A stretch of 64,000 nucleotides of DNA from NCBI RefSeq assembly GCF_000455365.1, contig NZ_HG315684.1, forward strand, positions 457,611-521,610, written 5' to 3'. The notes below the pieces were generated by a model. The model was not told where the DNA came from and did not search any database. It saw only the letters and a list, made by a program, of their open reading frames with translations. Each line of letters opens with the position of its first letter. Positions within the stretch are counted from its first letter, which is position 1. The translations under genes were made by a program, and so were the position numbers. The DNA comes from Halopiger djelfimassiliensis. Lineage in GTDB: Archaea; Halobacteriota; Halobacteria; Halobacteriales; Natrialbaceae. Shown in pieces: positions 54,284 through 62,564 of this stretch.

Positions 54284-54454
54284 TCACTCGAACTTCTCGA
54301 AGGGCTGTTCGCAGTCGCGACAGTAGTGCATCGATCGACAGAGCGACGGCCCTTTCGGGTGCTCGCGGACGGTATCGGTCGACTCGCAGTACGGACACTC
54401 CGCGCCGCTGTCGTCCCCGCCCGTCGTCACGCTCGGATCGGATGCGCGTCTCAT
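54284..54454 (-). CDS. Zinc-ribbon protein equal to the C-terminal part of PaaD
   Basis: Protein of 56 residues from the ATG at 54454: MRRASDPSV..., then CPYCESTD (about 21-28) and YCRDCEQPFEKF (about 43-54). This matches in spacing the zinc beta-ribbon that ends bacterial PaaD. It is therefore PaaD's second half encoded as a separate gene. Its start overlaps the stop of the DUF59-type paaD gene by 4 bases, so the two halves are translated together. Confidence 0.82.
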   Translation of the reverse strand: MRRASDPSVTTGGDDSGAECPYCESTDTVREHPKGPSLCRSMHYCRDCEQPFEKFE

Positions 54455-54870
54455 ACGCTCAGCCCGAACTCCCGCAGGTCGTCCTCGCCCTGTTGGGTTA
54501 CCATCTCGACGGACCACCCCGGACTCCACACCAGCCGCAGGTCCACCTCGTCGACGCCGTCGACGGAGTCGACGCGACGCTCGACCTCGTCGGTGAGCAT
54601 GTCACGGGCCGGACAGCCCGAGTAGGTGAGCGTCATGTCCACGGTCGCAACGCCGTCCTCGACGGCCACGCCGTAGAGCAACCCGAGGTCGACGATGCTG
54701 ATCGGCATCTCGGGGTCGTCGATATCGTACAGGACTTCCCACACGTCGGCCTCGAGACCGGTGGCATCGTCGCCGGTCGCCGGGAGGTCTTCGCTTGCCG
54801 TCCCCTCGCGGTACTCGGTGTACGCACAGGGCGTGGCGTCGCCGTCCGGGTCAGGAACATTACTACTCAT
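54451..54870 (-). CDS. paaD: Phenylacetyl-CoA epoxidase maturation protein PaaD (DUF59 part)
   Basis: Protein of 139 residues with a MIP18/DUF59 domain (VWEVLYDIDDPEMPISIVDLGLLYGVAV, TLTYSGCPARDMLTDEVERRV) and a haloarchaeal N-terminal extension of about 40 residues. The reactive cysteine lies in YSGCPARD (about 96). PaaD-type proteins assist metal-cluster or reductase assembly for the PaaABC complex. The usual C-terminal zinc ribbon is missing here and is encoded by the next gene. Overlaps paaC by one base (TAATG). Confidence 0.87.
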   Translation of the reverse strand: MSSNVPDPDGDATPCAYTEYREGTASEDLPATGDDATGLEADVWEVLYDIDDPEMPISIVDLGLLYGVAVEDGVATVDMTLTYSGCPARDMLTDEVERRVDSVDGVDEVDLRLVWSPGWSVEMVTQQGEDDLREFGLSV

Positions 54871-55763
54871 TAGTCTGGATTGGACATGATCTTGGTCGGT
54901 TCGCTCCGCTCGAGTTCGCGGTACGTGTGCGTGAATTCGTCGTAGAGATCCGCCCACGCGTCGGTGTGGGTGCCGTCGCGGCCACGCGCGTCGGGCAGCA
55001 GGTCGTCGGTCGCCTCGAACGCGAACTCCTCGTCGCCGTCCCGTTCCGCGACCGGAACCGAGAGATCGAGCGACTCGAGGAACGGGACGACGGTCGACAG
55101 CCACTCGGTGCCCATCTCCGCGAGGGTCGCCTCGCGCAGACCGAGATCGACGATGTCGTCCTCGAGGTCGCCGCGCATAGCGTCCGCACCCGCACGCGGC
55201 GCGGACGGTTCGAAGATCGTCAGCGCGTATGGGAACAGCCGATCGAGTGCGTCCTGGACGCGCTCGTGGCCCTCGTCGCCGTCGGCGAGTCGCTCCAGCC
55301 AGTTCTGGGCGTGCTCGAGGTGGTACTCCTCCTCGCTCCGGATCTTGCCGACGCGGTCGGTGATCTTCGGATGGGCGGAGTCCTCGAGGGCCGCAAGCCG
55401 GATCTCCTCGGCGGCGTCGTAGAGGTACGAGCGGAGGACGGCGTCGGCCCAGTCGCCGTCCTCGAACGGCAATTCGACGAGCGTGCTGTGCCGGAAGTCG
55501 GCCGGATCGCGCTCGTAAACGAGATCCCGTTCCGTGAACCCGAGGTCTTCGAGCACGTCGTACCACAGGCGGGCGTGGCCGAGTTCGTCCTGTGCGTTGT
55601 TCGCCAGCGCGAGGTCGGACTCGAGGGTGGGTGCACGGACCTGCCACTCGGTGTAGCGCTCGGCGAGCACGAACTCGTCGTCGCCTAGGCGTTTCAGCAG
55701 CGCCTCGAGCGCGGCGCGTTCGCGTTCGTCGAGGGCGTCCGGATCGGCGAAGTCCGTGGCCAT
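54870..55763 (-). CDS. paaC: Phenylacetyl-CoA 1,2-epoxidase structural subunit PaaC
   Basis: Ferritin-like protein of 297 residues, the non-catalytic partner of PaaA in the four-helix core. It shows NAQDELGHARLWYDVLEDL (about 56) and EEEYHLEHAQNWLERLADG (about 145). These are the two helix-pair regions that hold metal ligands in PaaA but only partly here, as is normal for PaaC. Within the operon paaA-paaB-paaC-paaD, its start overlaps the paaB stop by 1 base. Confidence 0.93.
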   Translation of the reverse strand: MATDFADPDALDERERAALEALLKRLGDDEFVLAERYTEWQVRAPTLESDLALANNAQDELGHARLWYDVLEDLGFTERDLVYERDPADFRHSTLVELPFEDGDWADAVLRSYLYDAAEEIRLAALEDSAHPKITDRVGKIRSEEEYHLEHAQNWLERLADGDEGHERVQDALDRLFPYALTIFEPSAPRAGADAMRGDLEDDIVDLGLREATLAEMGTEWLSTVVPFLESLDLSVPVAERDGDEEFAFEATDDLLPDARGRDGTHTDAWADLYDEFTHTYRELERSEPTKIMSNPD

Positions 55764-56080
55764 CAGGCGTCACCCCGTTGTTTCTCCGCGGTCGCTTGCT
55801 CGTCTTCGGATTCGACGACCTCGCTGGCGTCGGTCCCGGTCGTGCTGTAGCTCGTCGCCCACCGATAGCTCTTGTCGGTCGTCCCGCCGAACGCGACGTC
55901 CGCGTCGTCGATTTCGCCGATCTCGTCCTTGGGGACTACCCAGAGGCTGTTGGTCGGCTTGCGACGGCCGTGCTGGATGGCGGCGAACTGTTTGGCCATC
56001 TCGCGGTCCGGCGCGTGAACGTTGCCACAGTGGGTGTGGTACTCGCCCGTTTTCTCCTGTCGGAACACTTCCCAGATCAT
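55763..56080 (-). CDS. paaB: Phenylacetyl-CoA 1,2-epoxidase subunit PaaB
   Basis: Protein of 105 residues that bridges two PaaAC halves. It opens MIWEVFRQEKTGEYHTHCGNVHAPDREMAKQFA and has HGRRKPTNSLWVVPKDEI near 40, both typical of PaaB. The C-terminus carries a haloarchaeal acidic tail. It lies 2 bases after paaA, so the subunits are translated in one operon. Confidence 0.93.
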   Translation of the reverse strand: MIWEVFRQEKTGEYHTHCGNVHAPDREMAKQFAAIQHGRRKPTNSLWVVPKDEIGEIDDADVAFGGTTDKSYRWATSYSTTGTDASEVVESEDEQATAEKQRGDA

Positions 56081-56082
56081 GG

Positions 56083-57066
56083 TCAGTCGGCCGCCTGCGG
56101 CGCGTGGCCGCCGGCGGCGGTAGCGTCGTCGCTGTCGATCGTTTCGCGAACCCACTCGACGGCCTCCTGTGCGGCCTTGCGACCGTTGATCTGTCCGAGG
56201 CCGGGTTCGTACTCGTTTTTGGCGATCGTGAAGAACTCGTCCCAGTCGAGGTCGTCCTCCTCGACCTCGTAGGTGCCGTCGTCGCGCTCGCGGATGCGCG
56301 GCTCGTCGGGGATCTCGAGGCCGTACTTCCGCGCTTTCGGGATGTACTGATCGAGAAAGGCATTGCGCAGCGCGTCGTTTGACTGCTGTTTCAGGCCGAC
56401 GTCCGACGCGAAGTCGTGGTGGGTGCTCTTGTCGTCGGTCGGGCCGAAGAACTGGATGATACGCGGCCACCACGTCTCGAAGGCCTCCTGAGTCAGCCGC
56501 TGTTCCTTGCGGGAGCCGGTCATCAGCTCCTTGAGGATGTCCTCGCCGTGTTTGACGTGGAACCCCTCCTCGAAGCAGACCTTGTCCATCGCGTGGGCGT
56601 AAGGCTCCCAGCTGGTCCGCCGGAGCGTCGCCTGTCGGCGCATCGCCGCCCCGTCGACGAAGAAGGCGATCATCGGCGTCTCGACCCAGCTCTCCATCGG
56701 GTAGTGAAAGCAGTTGAGGAACTTTCCGTCGCCGTTTGCCAGATCGTCGAGCATCTCCTCGCGGGTTTTGACGCCCAGCGACTCGGCCGCCCGGTAGAGC
56801 AACTGCCCGTGGCCGATCTCGTCCTGGACCTTCGCGGAGAACGCCAGCTTGCGATCGATGCTGGGCGCTTGCCGGATGAACGGCCGCTCGAGATACGCCC
56901 CCATGATCTCGCTGTTGGCGTGGAACTCGATCATCCGCGTCGCCGCCTCACGATACTCCTCCGGGAGGTCGTCGGCGGGGCTGAACTCCCGCGGGCCCGC
57001 TCGTTCTTTGACCGTGTCTAGGTCCATGGTCTCGACCGAATGTACGTTGGTAACATCCTTATCCAT
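56083..57066 (-). CDS. paaA: Phenylacetyl-CoA 1,2-epoxidase catalytic subunit PaaA
   Basis: Diiron oxygenase subunit of 327 residues. Ligand helices are visible as MIEFHANSEIMGAYL (about 47), VQDEIGHGQLLYRAA (about 80) and CFEEGFHVKHGEDILKEL (about 166), giving the Glu/Glu-x-x-His pairs. It uses dioxygen to epoxidise the ring of phenylacetyl-CoA. A TATA box about 24 bases before the ATG at 57066 supports this start and a leaderless operon. The usual reductase gene (paaE) is not in the operon, so another ferredoxin-type donor must supply electrons. Confidence 0.95.
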   Translation of the reverse strand: MDKDVTNVHSVETMDLDTVKERAGPREFSPADDLPEEYREAATRMIEFHANSEIMGAYLERPFIRQAPSIDRKLAFSAKVQDEIGHGQLLYRAAESLGVKTREEMLDDLANGDGKFLNCFHYPMESWVETPMIAFFVDGAAMRRQATLRRTSWEPYAHAMDKVCFEEGFHVKHGEDILKELMTGSRKEQRLTQEAFETWWPRIIQFFGPTDDKSTHHDFASDVGLKQQSNDALRNAFLDQYIPKARKYGLEIPDEPRIRERDDGTYEVEEDDLDWDEFFTIAKNEYEPGLGQINGRKAAQEAVEWVRETIDSDDATAAGGHAPQAAD

Positions 57067-57086
57067 TGACCGCTATATAACGAGGT

Positions 57087-57094
57087 TTTAAATA
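57087..57094 (-). promoter_or_regulatory. TATA box for the paaABCD operon
   Basis: TATTTAAA on the minus strand, about 24 bases before the paaA ATG. Confidence 0.6.
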
Positions 57095-57127
57095 TTGACG
57101 CCGTATAGACGATCGTACGGGTTCCGC

Positions 57128-57775
57128 ATGATCGACGAATGCCTCGCCGTCGAATTCCGGGTGCGAAACGACGACTGTCCGCTCGCGGAGGCGACACGGG
57201 GTGCCAACGTCGAAATCGATGCACAGCCGCCCCAGCACCGAAACGACGGGTACGATCTCCTGCAGTTCAGCTCCTCCAGAAACGACCGACTTACCGCGCT
57301 GCTCGACGGGGACGACCGGATCACGTATCTCCACGTTTCGAAGACCGACGGTCGCTATCGGTACCGGTGTCTGTCGAAACACCCGTGTGTCGTCCACCGG
57401 CTGATCGACGGGGGACTCATCGTCGAGACGCTGTGTTACCGCGACGGCGCGGCGACGATCTCCGGGGCCGTCGTCGGGCGCGACGTCCTGAAAGGCGTCA
57501 TGGAAGCCGCCGGCGATACCGTCGGCGTCCAACTCGAGCGGATCTATCCACTCCAATCGGAAGCCAAGGAGATCCCGAGTCAGCGGTGGGATCTCACGCC
57601 GCCCCAGGAGGAGTGTATCCGTCAGGCCCTCGAGATGGGTTATTTCGAGATCCCGCGGGAGACCTCCACGGAGGCGGTCGCCGACGAACTCGGGATCAGC
57701 AAGTCCGCGTTCCTCGAGCGGCTTCGCCGGGCCGAACAGTCGGTGTTCGAACGGATGTTCGGCTCGAGCAACTGA
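57128..57775 (+). CDS. Bat-type HTH-10 transcriptional regulator
   Basis: Regulator of 215 residues from the ATG at 57128 (MIDECLAVEFRV). The C-terminal HTH-10 domain is diagnostic: DLTPPQEECIRQALEMGYFEIPRETSTEAVADELGISKSAFLERLRRAEQ (about 150-205), as in bacterio-opsin activator-like proteins. The N-terminal part is a sensor domain of the Bat-associated type. The gene is divergent from paaA with only 61 bases between starts, so it most likely controls the epoxidase operon, as HTH-10 genes often do in haloarchaeal catabolism. Confidence 0.88.
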   Translation: MIDECLAVEFRVRNDDCPLAEATRGANVEIDAQPPQHRNDGYDLLQFSSSRNDRLTALLDGDDRITYLHVSKTDGRYRYRCLSKHPCVVHRLIDGGLIVETLCYRDGAATISGAVVGRDVLKGVMEAAGDTVGVQLERIYPLQSEAKEIPSQRWDLTPPQEECIRQALEMGYFEIPRETSTEAVADELGISKSAFLERLRRAEQSVFERMFGSSN

Positions 57776-57913
57776 TGGATCGGACGGGAAGCGTGGCGGA
57801 AGAGACCGATCGACGCCCGTCCGTCCAGCGCCTCGATGATGCGGGCCGCTGCAAACGAGCGCAACCGGCCCGCGGGCGAAGGTTTAACTCGAGTTCGGTC
57901 GACTGACAGGACG

Positions 57914-59083
57914 ATGTCCGAAGTCGAGGCCGTTATCGTCGACGCAGTACGAACGCCACAGGCGCGAACGGATGGCGGACTGGCCGGGACCTACCCCGAG
58001 GACCTCGTGGTTGCGGTACTCGAGGCGCTGGTCGACCGGACGACCGTTCCGGCGGCCGACTGGGACGACTTCCGACTCGGGTGTGCGAATCAGGAAAACG
58101 AGCAGGGGCGAAACCTCGCCCGGCAGTCGCTGCTTGCCGGCGGCTTCCCGGAGTCGGTCCCGGGGGCCACGCTGACCCGCCTCTGTGGGTCCTCGCTGAC
58201 GGCGCTCGTGGACGCGACGCGGGCGATCGAGGTCGGTGATGCCGAGGTCGTCCCCGTTGCCGGCGTCGAGCACATGAGCCGCGTACCGTTCTCCGACTGG
58301 CTCCACCCCGCCATCGAAACGCGGTACGATCCGGACGCGCTCCCGATGGGTGCGACCGCAGAGCGCATCGCCCGGGAACACGACATCGGTCGCGAGGAAC
58401 AGGATCGGTTCGCCCTCCGTTCACACGAGCGTGCGGTCGCCGCCCGGGAGGCGGGTCGGTTCGACGACGAAATCGTCCCCGTCGAAACGGGCGGGCCGTC
58501 GGAGCGCCGACGGGACGCTGACGAAGCCGCGGTCCTCGAGCGGGACGAAGGCCCGCGACCCGACACGGACCTCGAATCGCTCGCCGACCTGCCGACCGTC
58601 TTCGCCGACGACGAGGCGGCGACGGTCACCCCGGGTAACGCCTCGCCGCTGACCGACGGCGCAGCCGGCCTGCTCGTGACCAGCGCCGACTACGCGAGGG
58701 AGTACGGACTCGACGTTCTGGCTCGCGTTCGGTCCCGAGCCGTCGCCGGCGTCGATCCCCGCGTGATGGGGATCGGCCCGGTTCCCGCGACGCGGACCGC
58801 ACTCGCGGAGGCCGATCTGACGATCGACGATCTCGACCTCGTGGAACTCAACGAGGCGTTCGCCGCACAGAGTCTCCACTGCAAGCGCGAACTCGGGATC
58901 GACGACGATCGACTGAACGTCAACGGCGGGGCGATCGCGCTTGGCCATCCGCTCGGCTGCTCCGGCGCTCGTATCACGACGACGCTCGTCCACGAACTCG
59001 AGCGCCGCAACGGCCGCTACGGTCTCGCGACGATGTGCGTCGGGTTCGGGCAGGGGGTCGCGACGATCGTCGAACGGCCGTAG
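57914..59083 (+). CDS. Acyl-CoA thiolase (beta-ketoadipyl-CoA/acetyl-CoA type)
   Basis: Thiolase of 389 residues, start ATG at 57914. Active-site residues: nucleophile Cys in [13 protein letters not shown] (about 90), His in [19 protein letters not shown] (about 345) and the second Cys in [11 protein letters not shown] (about 378). In the phenylacetate route a thiolase of this kind cleaves 3-oxo-5,6-dehydrosuberyl-CoA and 3-oxoadipyl-CoA. The neighbourhood supports that role, but general beta-oxidation use cannot be excluded. Confidence 0.92.
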   Translation: MSEVEAVIVDAVRTPQARTDGGLAGTYPEDLVVAVLEALVDRTTVPAADWDDFRLGCANQENEQGRNLARQSLLAGGFPESVPGATLTRLCGSSLTALVDATRAIEVGDAEVVPVAGVEHMSRVPFSDWLHPAIETRYDPDALPMGATAERIAREHDIGREEQDRFALRSHERAVAAREAGRFDDEIVPVETGGPSERRRDADEAAVLERDEGPRPDTDLESLADLPTVFADDEAATVTPGNASPLTDGAAGLLVTSADYAREYGLDVLARVRSRAVAGVDPRVMGIGPVPATRTALAEADLTIDDLDLVELNEAFAAQSLHCKRELGIDDDRLNVNGGAIALGHPLGCSGARITTTLVHELERRNGRYGLATMCVGFGQGVATIVERP

Positions 59084-59178
59084 CCGGTCCGTCGGTGCCC
59101 GTCCAGAGACACGGTACTCAGTGATTGGTACACATACCCCATGATTTTTGTTTCGGCACTCCGGAGTGATGTGTGAGG

Positions 59179-60465
59179 ATGAGTTACACGCAGATAGAAA
59201 CGGCCCCGAGAGCGGAGATCCGGGCACTGCAGAACGAACGGCTCCGCGAGACCGTCGAACACGCGTACGAGAACGTCGAGCACTATCGAACCGCACTCGA
59301 CGCGGCGGGTATTTCGCCGGCCGAAATCGAGACCGTCGACGATCTCTCGGCGCTGCCGCTGACGACCAAAGCCGACTTCCGCGAGGAGTATCCCGACGGG
59401 CTGTTCGCCGTCGACGACGACCGCATCCGGCGCGTCCACGCCTCCTCCGGTACTACCGGCAATCCCAAGATCGTCGCCTACACCCGCTCCGATCTCGAGG
59501 TGTGGAGCGAAGTCGTCGCGCGGTCGCTCGCGGCGGCCGGGGTTGAGCCGGGGCAGACGGTCCAGAACGGGTACGGCTACGGACTCTTTACGGGCGGGCT
59601 TGGTCTCCACTACGGCATCGAGGAACTCGGGGCGACGGTCATCCCGGTCGGGGGTGGACAGACCCAACGGCAGGTGGAGCTGTTGCGGGACCTCGAGAGC
59701 GACGTCCTTTCGTGTACTCCCTCGTACTCGCTGTATCTCGCGGAAACGGCCGCGGAGATGGGTATTGACGTCGCCGACCTGCCGGTGTCGACGGTCCTTT
59801 TCGGAGCCGAACCCTGCACCGAGCCGATGCGCGAGGAGATCGAATCGCGGCTGGGCGTCACGGGGATCGACATTTACGGGCTGTCGGAGATCATCGGCCC
59901 CGGCGTCTCGAACGAGTGCCACGAGGCACAGGACGGACTGCATATCTGGGAAGACCACTTCTACCCCGAGGTGATCGATCCGGAGACTGGCGAACCGCTG
60001 CCGGCGGGCGAGGAGGGCGAACTCGTGTTGACGTCGCTGTCGAAGGAGGCCCTGCCGGTGCTTCGGTACCGCACCGGCGATCTGACTACACTCACCTACG
60101 ACGAATGCGAGTGCGGCCGTACGATGGTCCGCATGGACAACGTTACCGGCCGCGCCGACGATCTGTTGACCGTCCGCGGCGTCAACCTCTATCCCAGCCA
60201 GATCGAAGCCGTCGTCCTCGAGTTCGACGCCGTCGCCCCCTACTACCGCATCGATCTCTATCGCGAGGACGCCCTCGACCGGATGGAACTGACGATCGAA
60301 CGCGAACCCGGCTTCGACGGCGATCTCGAGGCCCTTCGGGACCGCGTGCTGACCCGCCTGTCGAACGTCCTCTCGTTTACGCCGGACGAACTGGATATCG
60401 TCGGGCCGGGCGAGATCGAACGCACGCAGGTCGGGAAGGTAAAACGGGTTTACGATCACCGGTAG
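59179..60465 (+). CDS. paaK: Phenylacetate--CoA ligase, copy 2
   Basis: Ligase of 428 residues (an in-frame GTG at 59173 would add 2), opposite in strand to copy 1. Motifs: ASSGTTGNPKIVAYTRSD, LFGAEPCTEPMREEIE, YRTGDLTTLTYDECECGRT, VRGVNLYPSQIE. Differences from copy 1 are concentrated in the N-terminus, residues about 105-205 and the last 60 residues. The other parts are almost identical, even in silent positions. Possibly a ligase for a related arylacetate, kept similar by conversion. Confidence 0.9.
   Translation: MSYTQIETAPRAEIRALQNERLRETVEHAYENVEHYRTALDAAGISPAEIETVDDLSALPLTTKADFREEYPDGLFAVDDDRIRRVHASSGTTGNPKIVAYTRSDLEVWSEVVARSLAAAGVEPGQTVQNGYGYGLFTGGLGLHYGIEELGATVIPVGGGQTQRQVELLRDLESDVLSCTPSYSLYLAETAAEMGIDVADLPVSTVLFGAEPCTEPMREEIESRLGVTGIDIYGLSEIIGPGVSNECHEAQDGLHIWEDHFYPEVIDPETGEPLPAGEEGELVLTSLSKEALPVLRYRTGDLTTLTYDECECGRTMVRMDNVTGRADDLLTVRGVNLYPSQIEAVVLEFDAVAPYYRIDLYREDALDRMELTIEREPGFDGDLEALRDRVLTRLSNVLSFTPDELDIVGPGEIERTQVGKVKRVYDHR
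59296..59497 (+). repeat. Near-identical block shared by the two paaK genes (inverted copy at 53860-54061)
   Basis: About 200 bases with only a couple of silent differences seen by eye against the reverse complement of 53860-54061. Outside this block the genes drop to ordinary paralogue similarity. A second such block runs about 59940-60290 against 53060-53420. Confidence 0.75.
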
Positions 60466-60570
60466 GTCGGCCATCGCTCGCCGAGTCAATCGGGACCCCA
60501 CCCCAGCAAGTCGCTGTTGGAACGGACCGTCGGTCCGATCGCACGCTCCGTTTCGGGGGATTATCGAAGT

Positions 60571-60577
60571 AAACTAT
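60571..60577 (+). promoter_or_regulatory. TATA-like box for the MaoC gene
   Basis: AAACTAT, about 27 bases before the ATG at 60604; fits a leaderless start. Confidence 0.4.
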
Positions 60578-60603
60578 TTGTGTTGTGGTTGGGATGTCTA
60601 CAT

Positions 60604-61062
60604 ATGGCATACAGCTACGAGCCACATCACTTCGAGGACTTCGAACCGGGCCAGACGTTTCAGAGCGTCGGCCGGACCGTCACGGAAGCCGATTTCGTCA
60701 TGCACTCGGCGCTGAGCGGTGACTGGACCGAACTCCACACCAACAGGGAGTACGCGGACGACGGCCCTTTCGACGGCCGCATCGCCCACGGCCCGATGAC
60801 GTTCGTCCAGGCGACGGGTTTCGTCTACCGCACCGGGATCGTCGAACGGACCGCGTACGCGTTTCTCGGAATGAACTACATGGATCTCCCCAATCCGGTC
60901 TACATCGGGGACACCCTCTCGCTCGAGATCGAGGTCAGCGAGAAGAAAAACGTCGACCACGACGACGCCGGCATCGTCGTCCTCGATACCGAGATGACGA
61001 ACCAGGACGATACCGTCGTCTTTCAGGGCGACATGAAGTTCCTCATCAAACACAGGGAGTAG
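60604..61062 (+). CDS. MaoC-family (R)-hydratase/dehydratase
   Basis: Hotdog hydratase of 152 residues. The hydratase-2 motif is visible as SGDWTELHTNREYA (about 38-51, Asp and His catalytic pair) and FDGRIAHGPM (about 57-66). MaoC proteins hydrate enoyl-CoAs. In the phenylacetate pathway the C-terminal half of PaaZ is a MaoC-like oxepin-CoA hydrolase, so this single-domain protein may do that step with a separate aldehyde dehydrogenase. That assignment is inference from context. Confidence 0.88.
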   Translation: MAYSYEPHHFEDFEPGQTFQSVGRTVTEADFVMHSALSGDWTELHTNREYADDGPFDGRIAHGPMTFVQATGFVYRTGIVERTAYAFLGMNYMDLPNPVYIGDTLSLEIEVSEKKNVDHDDAGIVVLDTEMTNQDDTVVFQGDMKFLIKHRE

Positions 61063-61175
61063 CCGGCGCGACCGGCGGTAGTCCCGGTGTCGGAACAGGA
61101 CGGTCGCGTCGGTCGTTCCGTCGCCGAGTCGACCGTGGGCCTACCACGAAGTGATCGCCGGACACACGACCGTGC

Positions 61176-61940
61176 ATGCAGGTCCACGACGAGGACAGCG
61201 TCCGGTATCTCACGTTCGACCGCCCGGAGGTTCGAAACGCGTTCACGGCCGACGCCGCCCGGGAACTCGCGGCCGGACTCGAGGACCTCGATCCCGAACC
61301 GTTCGACGCCGTCGTCATCACCGGGACCGGGGACGCGTTCAGTGCGGGCGGGGATATCGAAGCGATGGCCGACCGCGACGAGACGACCTCGGAGGCGTAC
61401 GATCGCGTCAGGGAAACGCTCGGGCGGGTCGCCGAGCGGATGCTGACGGCTCCGGTGCCGATCGTCGCGAAGGTAAACGGCGACGCCGTCGGAGCCGGAC
61501 TGTCGCTGGTCGCCGCGTCGGATTTCGCCTACGCCGCCGACTCCGCCCGCTTCGGAGCGTCGTTCGTCAACGTCGGACTCGTCCCCGACGCGGGCGCAAC
61601 GGTGACGCTCCCGCGACTCGTCGGGTTGCGGACGGCGAAAGAACTCGCGTTCACTGGCCGCCTCGTCGATGCCGCAACCGCCGCCGACCTCGACATCGTC
61701 ACCGCCGCCGTCCCCGACGAGGCCCTCGACGACCGGATCGACGGCGTTCTCGAGACGCTCGCGGCCCGGCCGACCGAAACGATCGGCCTCGCGAAGGAAG
61801 CCATCCACGAGAACCTCGGGCGACCGCGGCGAGACGGACTCGAGCGAGAGGCGCGCCTCCAGTCGGCCGCGTACGACACCGCCGCCCACGAGGAAGGCGT
61901 CGACGCGTTTCTGAACGATCGTCCGCCTCGATTCGAGTAA
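61176..61940 (+). CDS. Enoyl-CoA hydratase/isomerase (crotonase family)
   Basis: Crotonase-fold enzyme of 254 residues. The oxyanion-hole motifs are in VITGTGDAFSAGGDIEAM (about 48-65) and VNGDAVGAGLSLVAASDF (about 100-117). In the helix where hydratases keep the second catalytic Glu, the text is VGLVPDAGATVTLPRLVG, with an Asp after Pro. This resembles PaaG-type isomerases that make oxepin-CoA or shift double bonds. It is therefore a candidate PaaG or PaaF of the local pathway; precise reaction undecided. Confidence 0.88.
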   Translation: MQVHDEDSVRYLTFDRPEVRNAFTADAARELAAGLEDLDPEPFDAVVITGTGDAFSAGGDIEAMADRDETTSEAYDRVRETLGRVAERMLTAPVPIVAKVNGDAVGAGLSLVAASDFAYAADSARFGASFVNVGLVPDAGATVTLPRLVGLRTAKELAFTGRLVDAATAADLDIVTAAVPDEALDDRIDGVLETLAARPTETIGLAKEAIHENLGRPRRDGLEREARLQSAAYDTAAHEEGVDAFLNDRPPRFE

Positions 61941-62564
61941 CGGTCCGGAGCCGCGTCGGTTCGTCACCGTCAGGACCGGCGGACTCCGTCGGGAACGTGC
62001 CTCACAGAAATCGGAACCATGGAACGTAGTACACCAAATAATAAAAAGTATGTTATTAGTCCAAAACAGTCAAGATAAGGACCTATATTAACGGAGGAGT
62101 TTCACAGTCGTGGATAGTGCGATTAAAGCGTCGGAAAACGGAACACACGCCCAGTAAGTGGATCGAATCGGGAACCGTTTCCACGGGTCAGTTTTGGCCC
62201 AAAGTATCGTCCGCACACCCACACATATGCTGATTTCGTAGCTTTCGATAGCAGTTCATCGCCACCTCTACTCCAGCAAATAACTGCTTTCCGATATAAT
62301 AAGTAGACAGATATTAGATGTCGAGACGCGTTCGGGATGCGTCGGTCTCACACGTTGCACCGCCCCCCGATCCGGATTCGCTCGGCGGCGAACGAAGGAT
62401 CGTTCCCGTCGTCGGCTTCGGTACCGGCGATGCCCTCGAGTCGGACGCGGTTTCCCGTGCGTATCGCGTTCTACCGCGTGAATTCGAAACGCGGACGGGC
62501 GGAAACAACAGAGTCAAATACGCAAATGCCACTAGTGGAACAAATGGCTTCCGGACGGTCGTCG
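61941..62564 (+). other. AT-rich island without a convincing gene
   Basis: About 620 bases. The part 62025-62320 is much richer in A and T than the rest of the window (for example AATAATAAAAAGTATGTTATT near 62037). No family-like gene, tRNA or inverted-repeat terminus was recognised. Open frames from 62318 and 62337 start within it but lack acidic composition until the lipoprotein signal at 62565. It could be old transferred DNA or a promoter-rich spacer. Confidence 0.4.
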
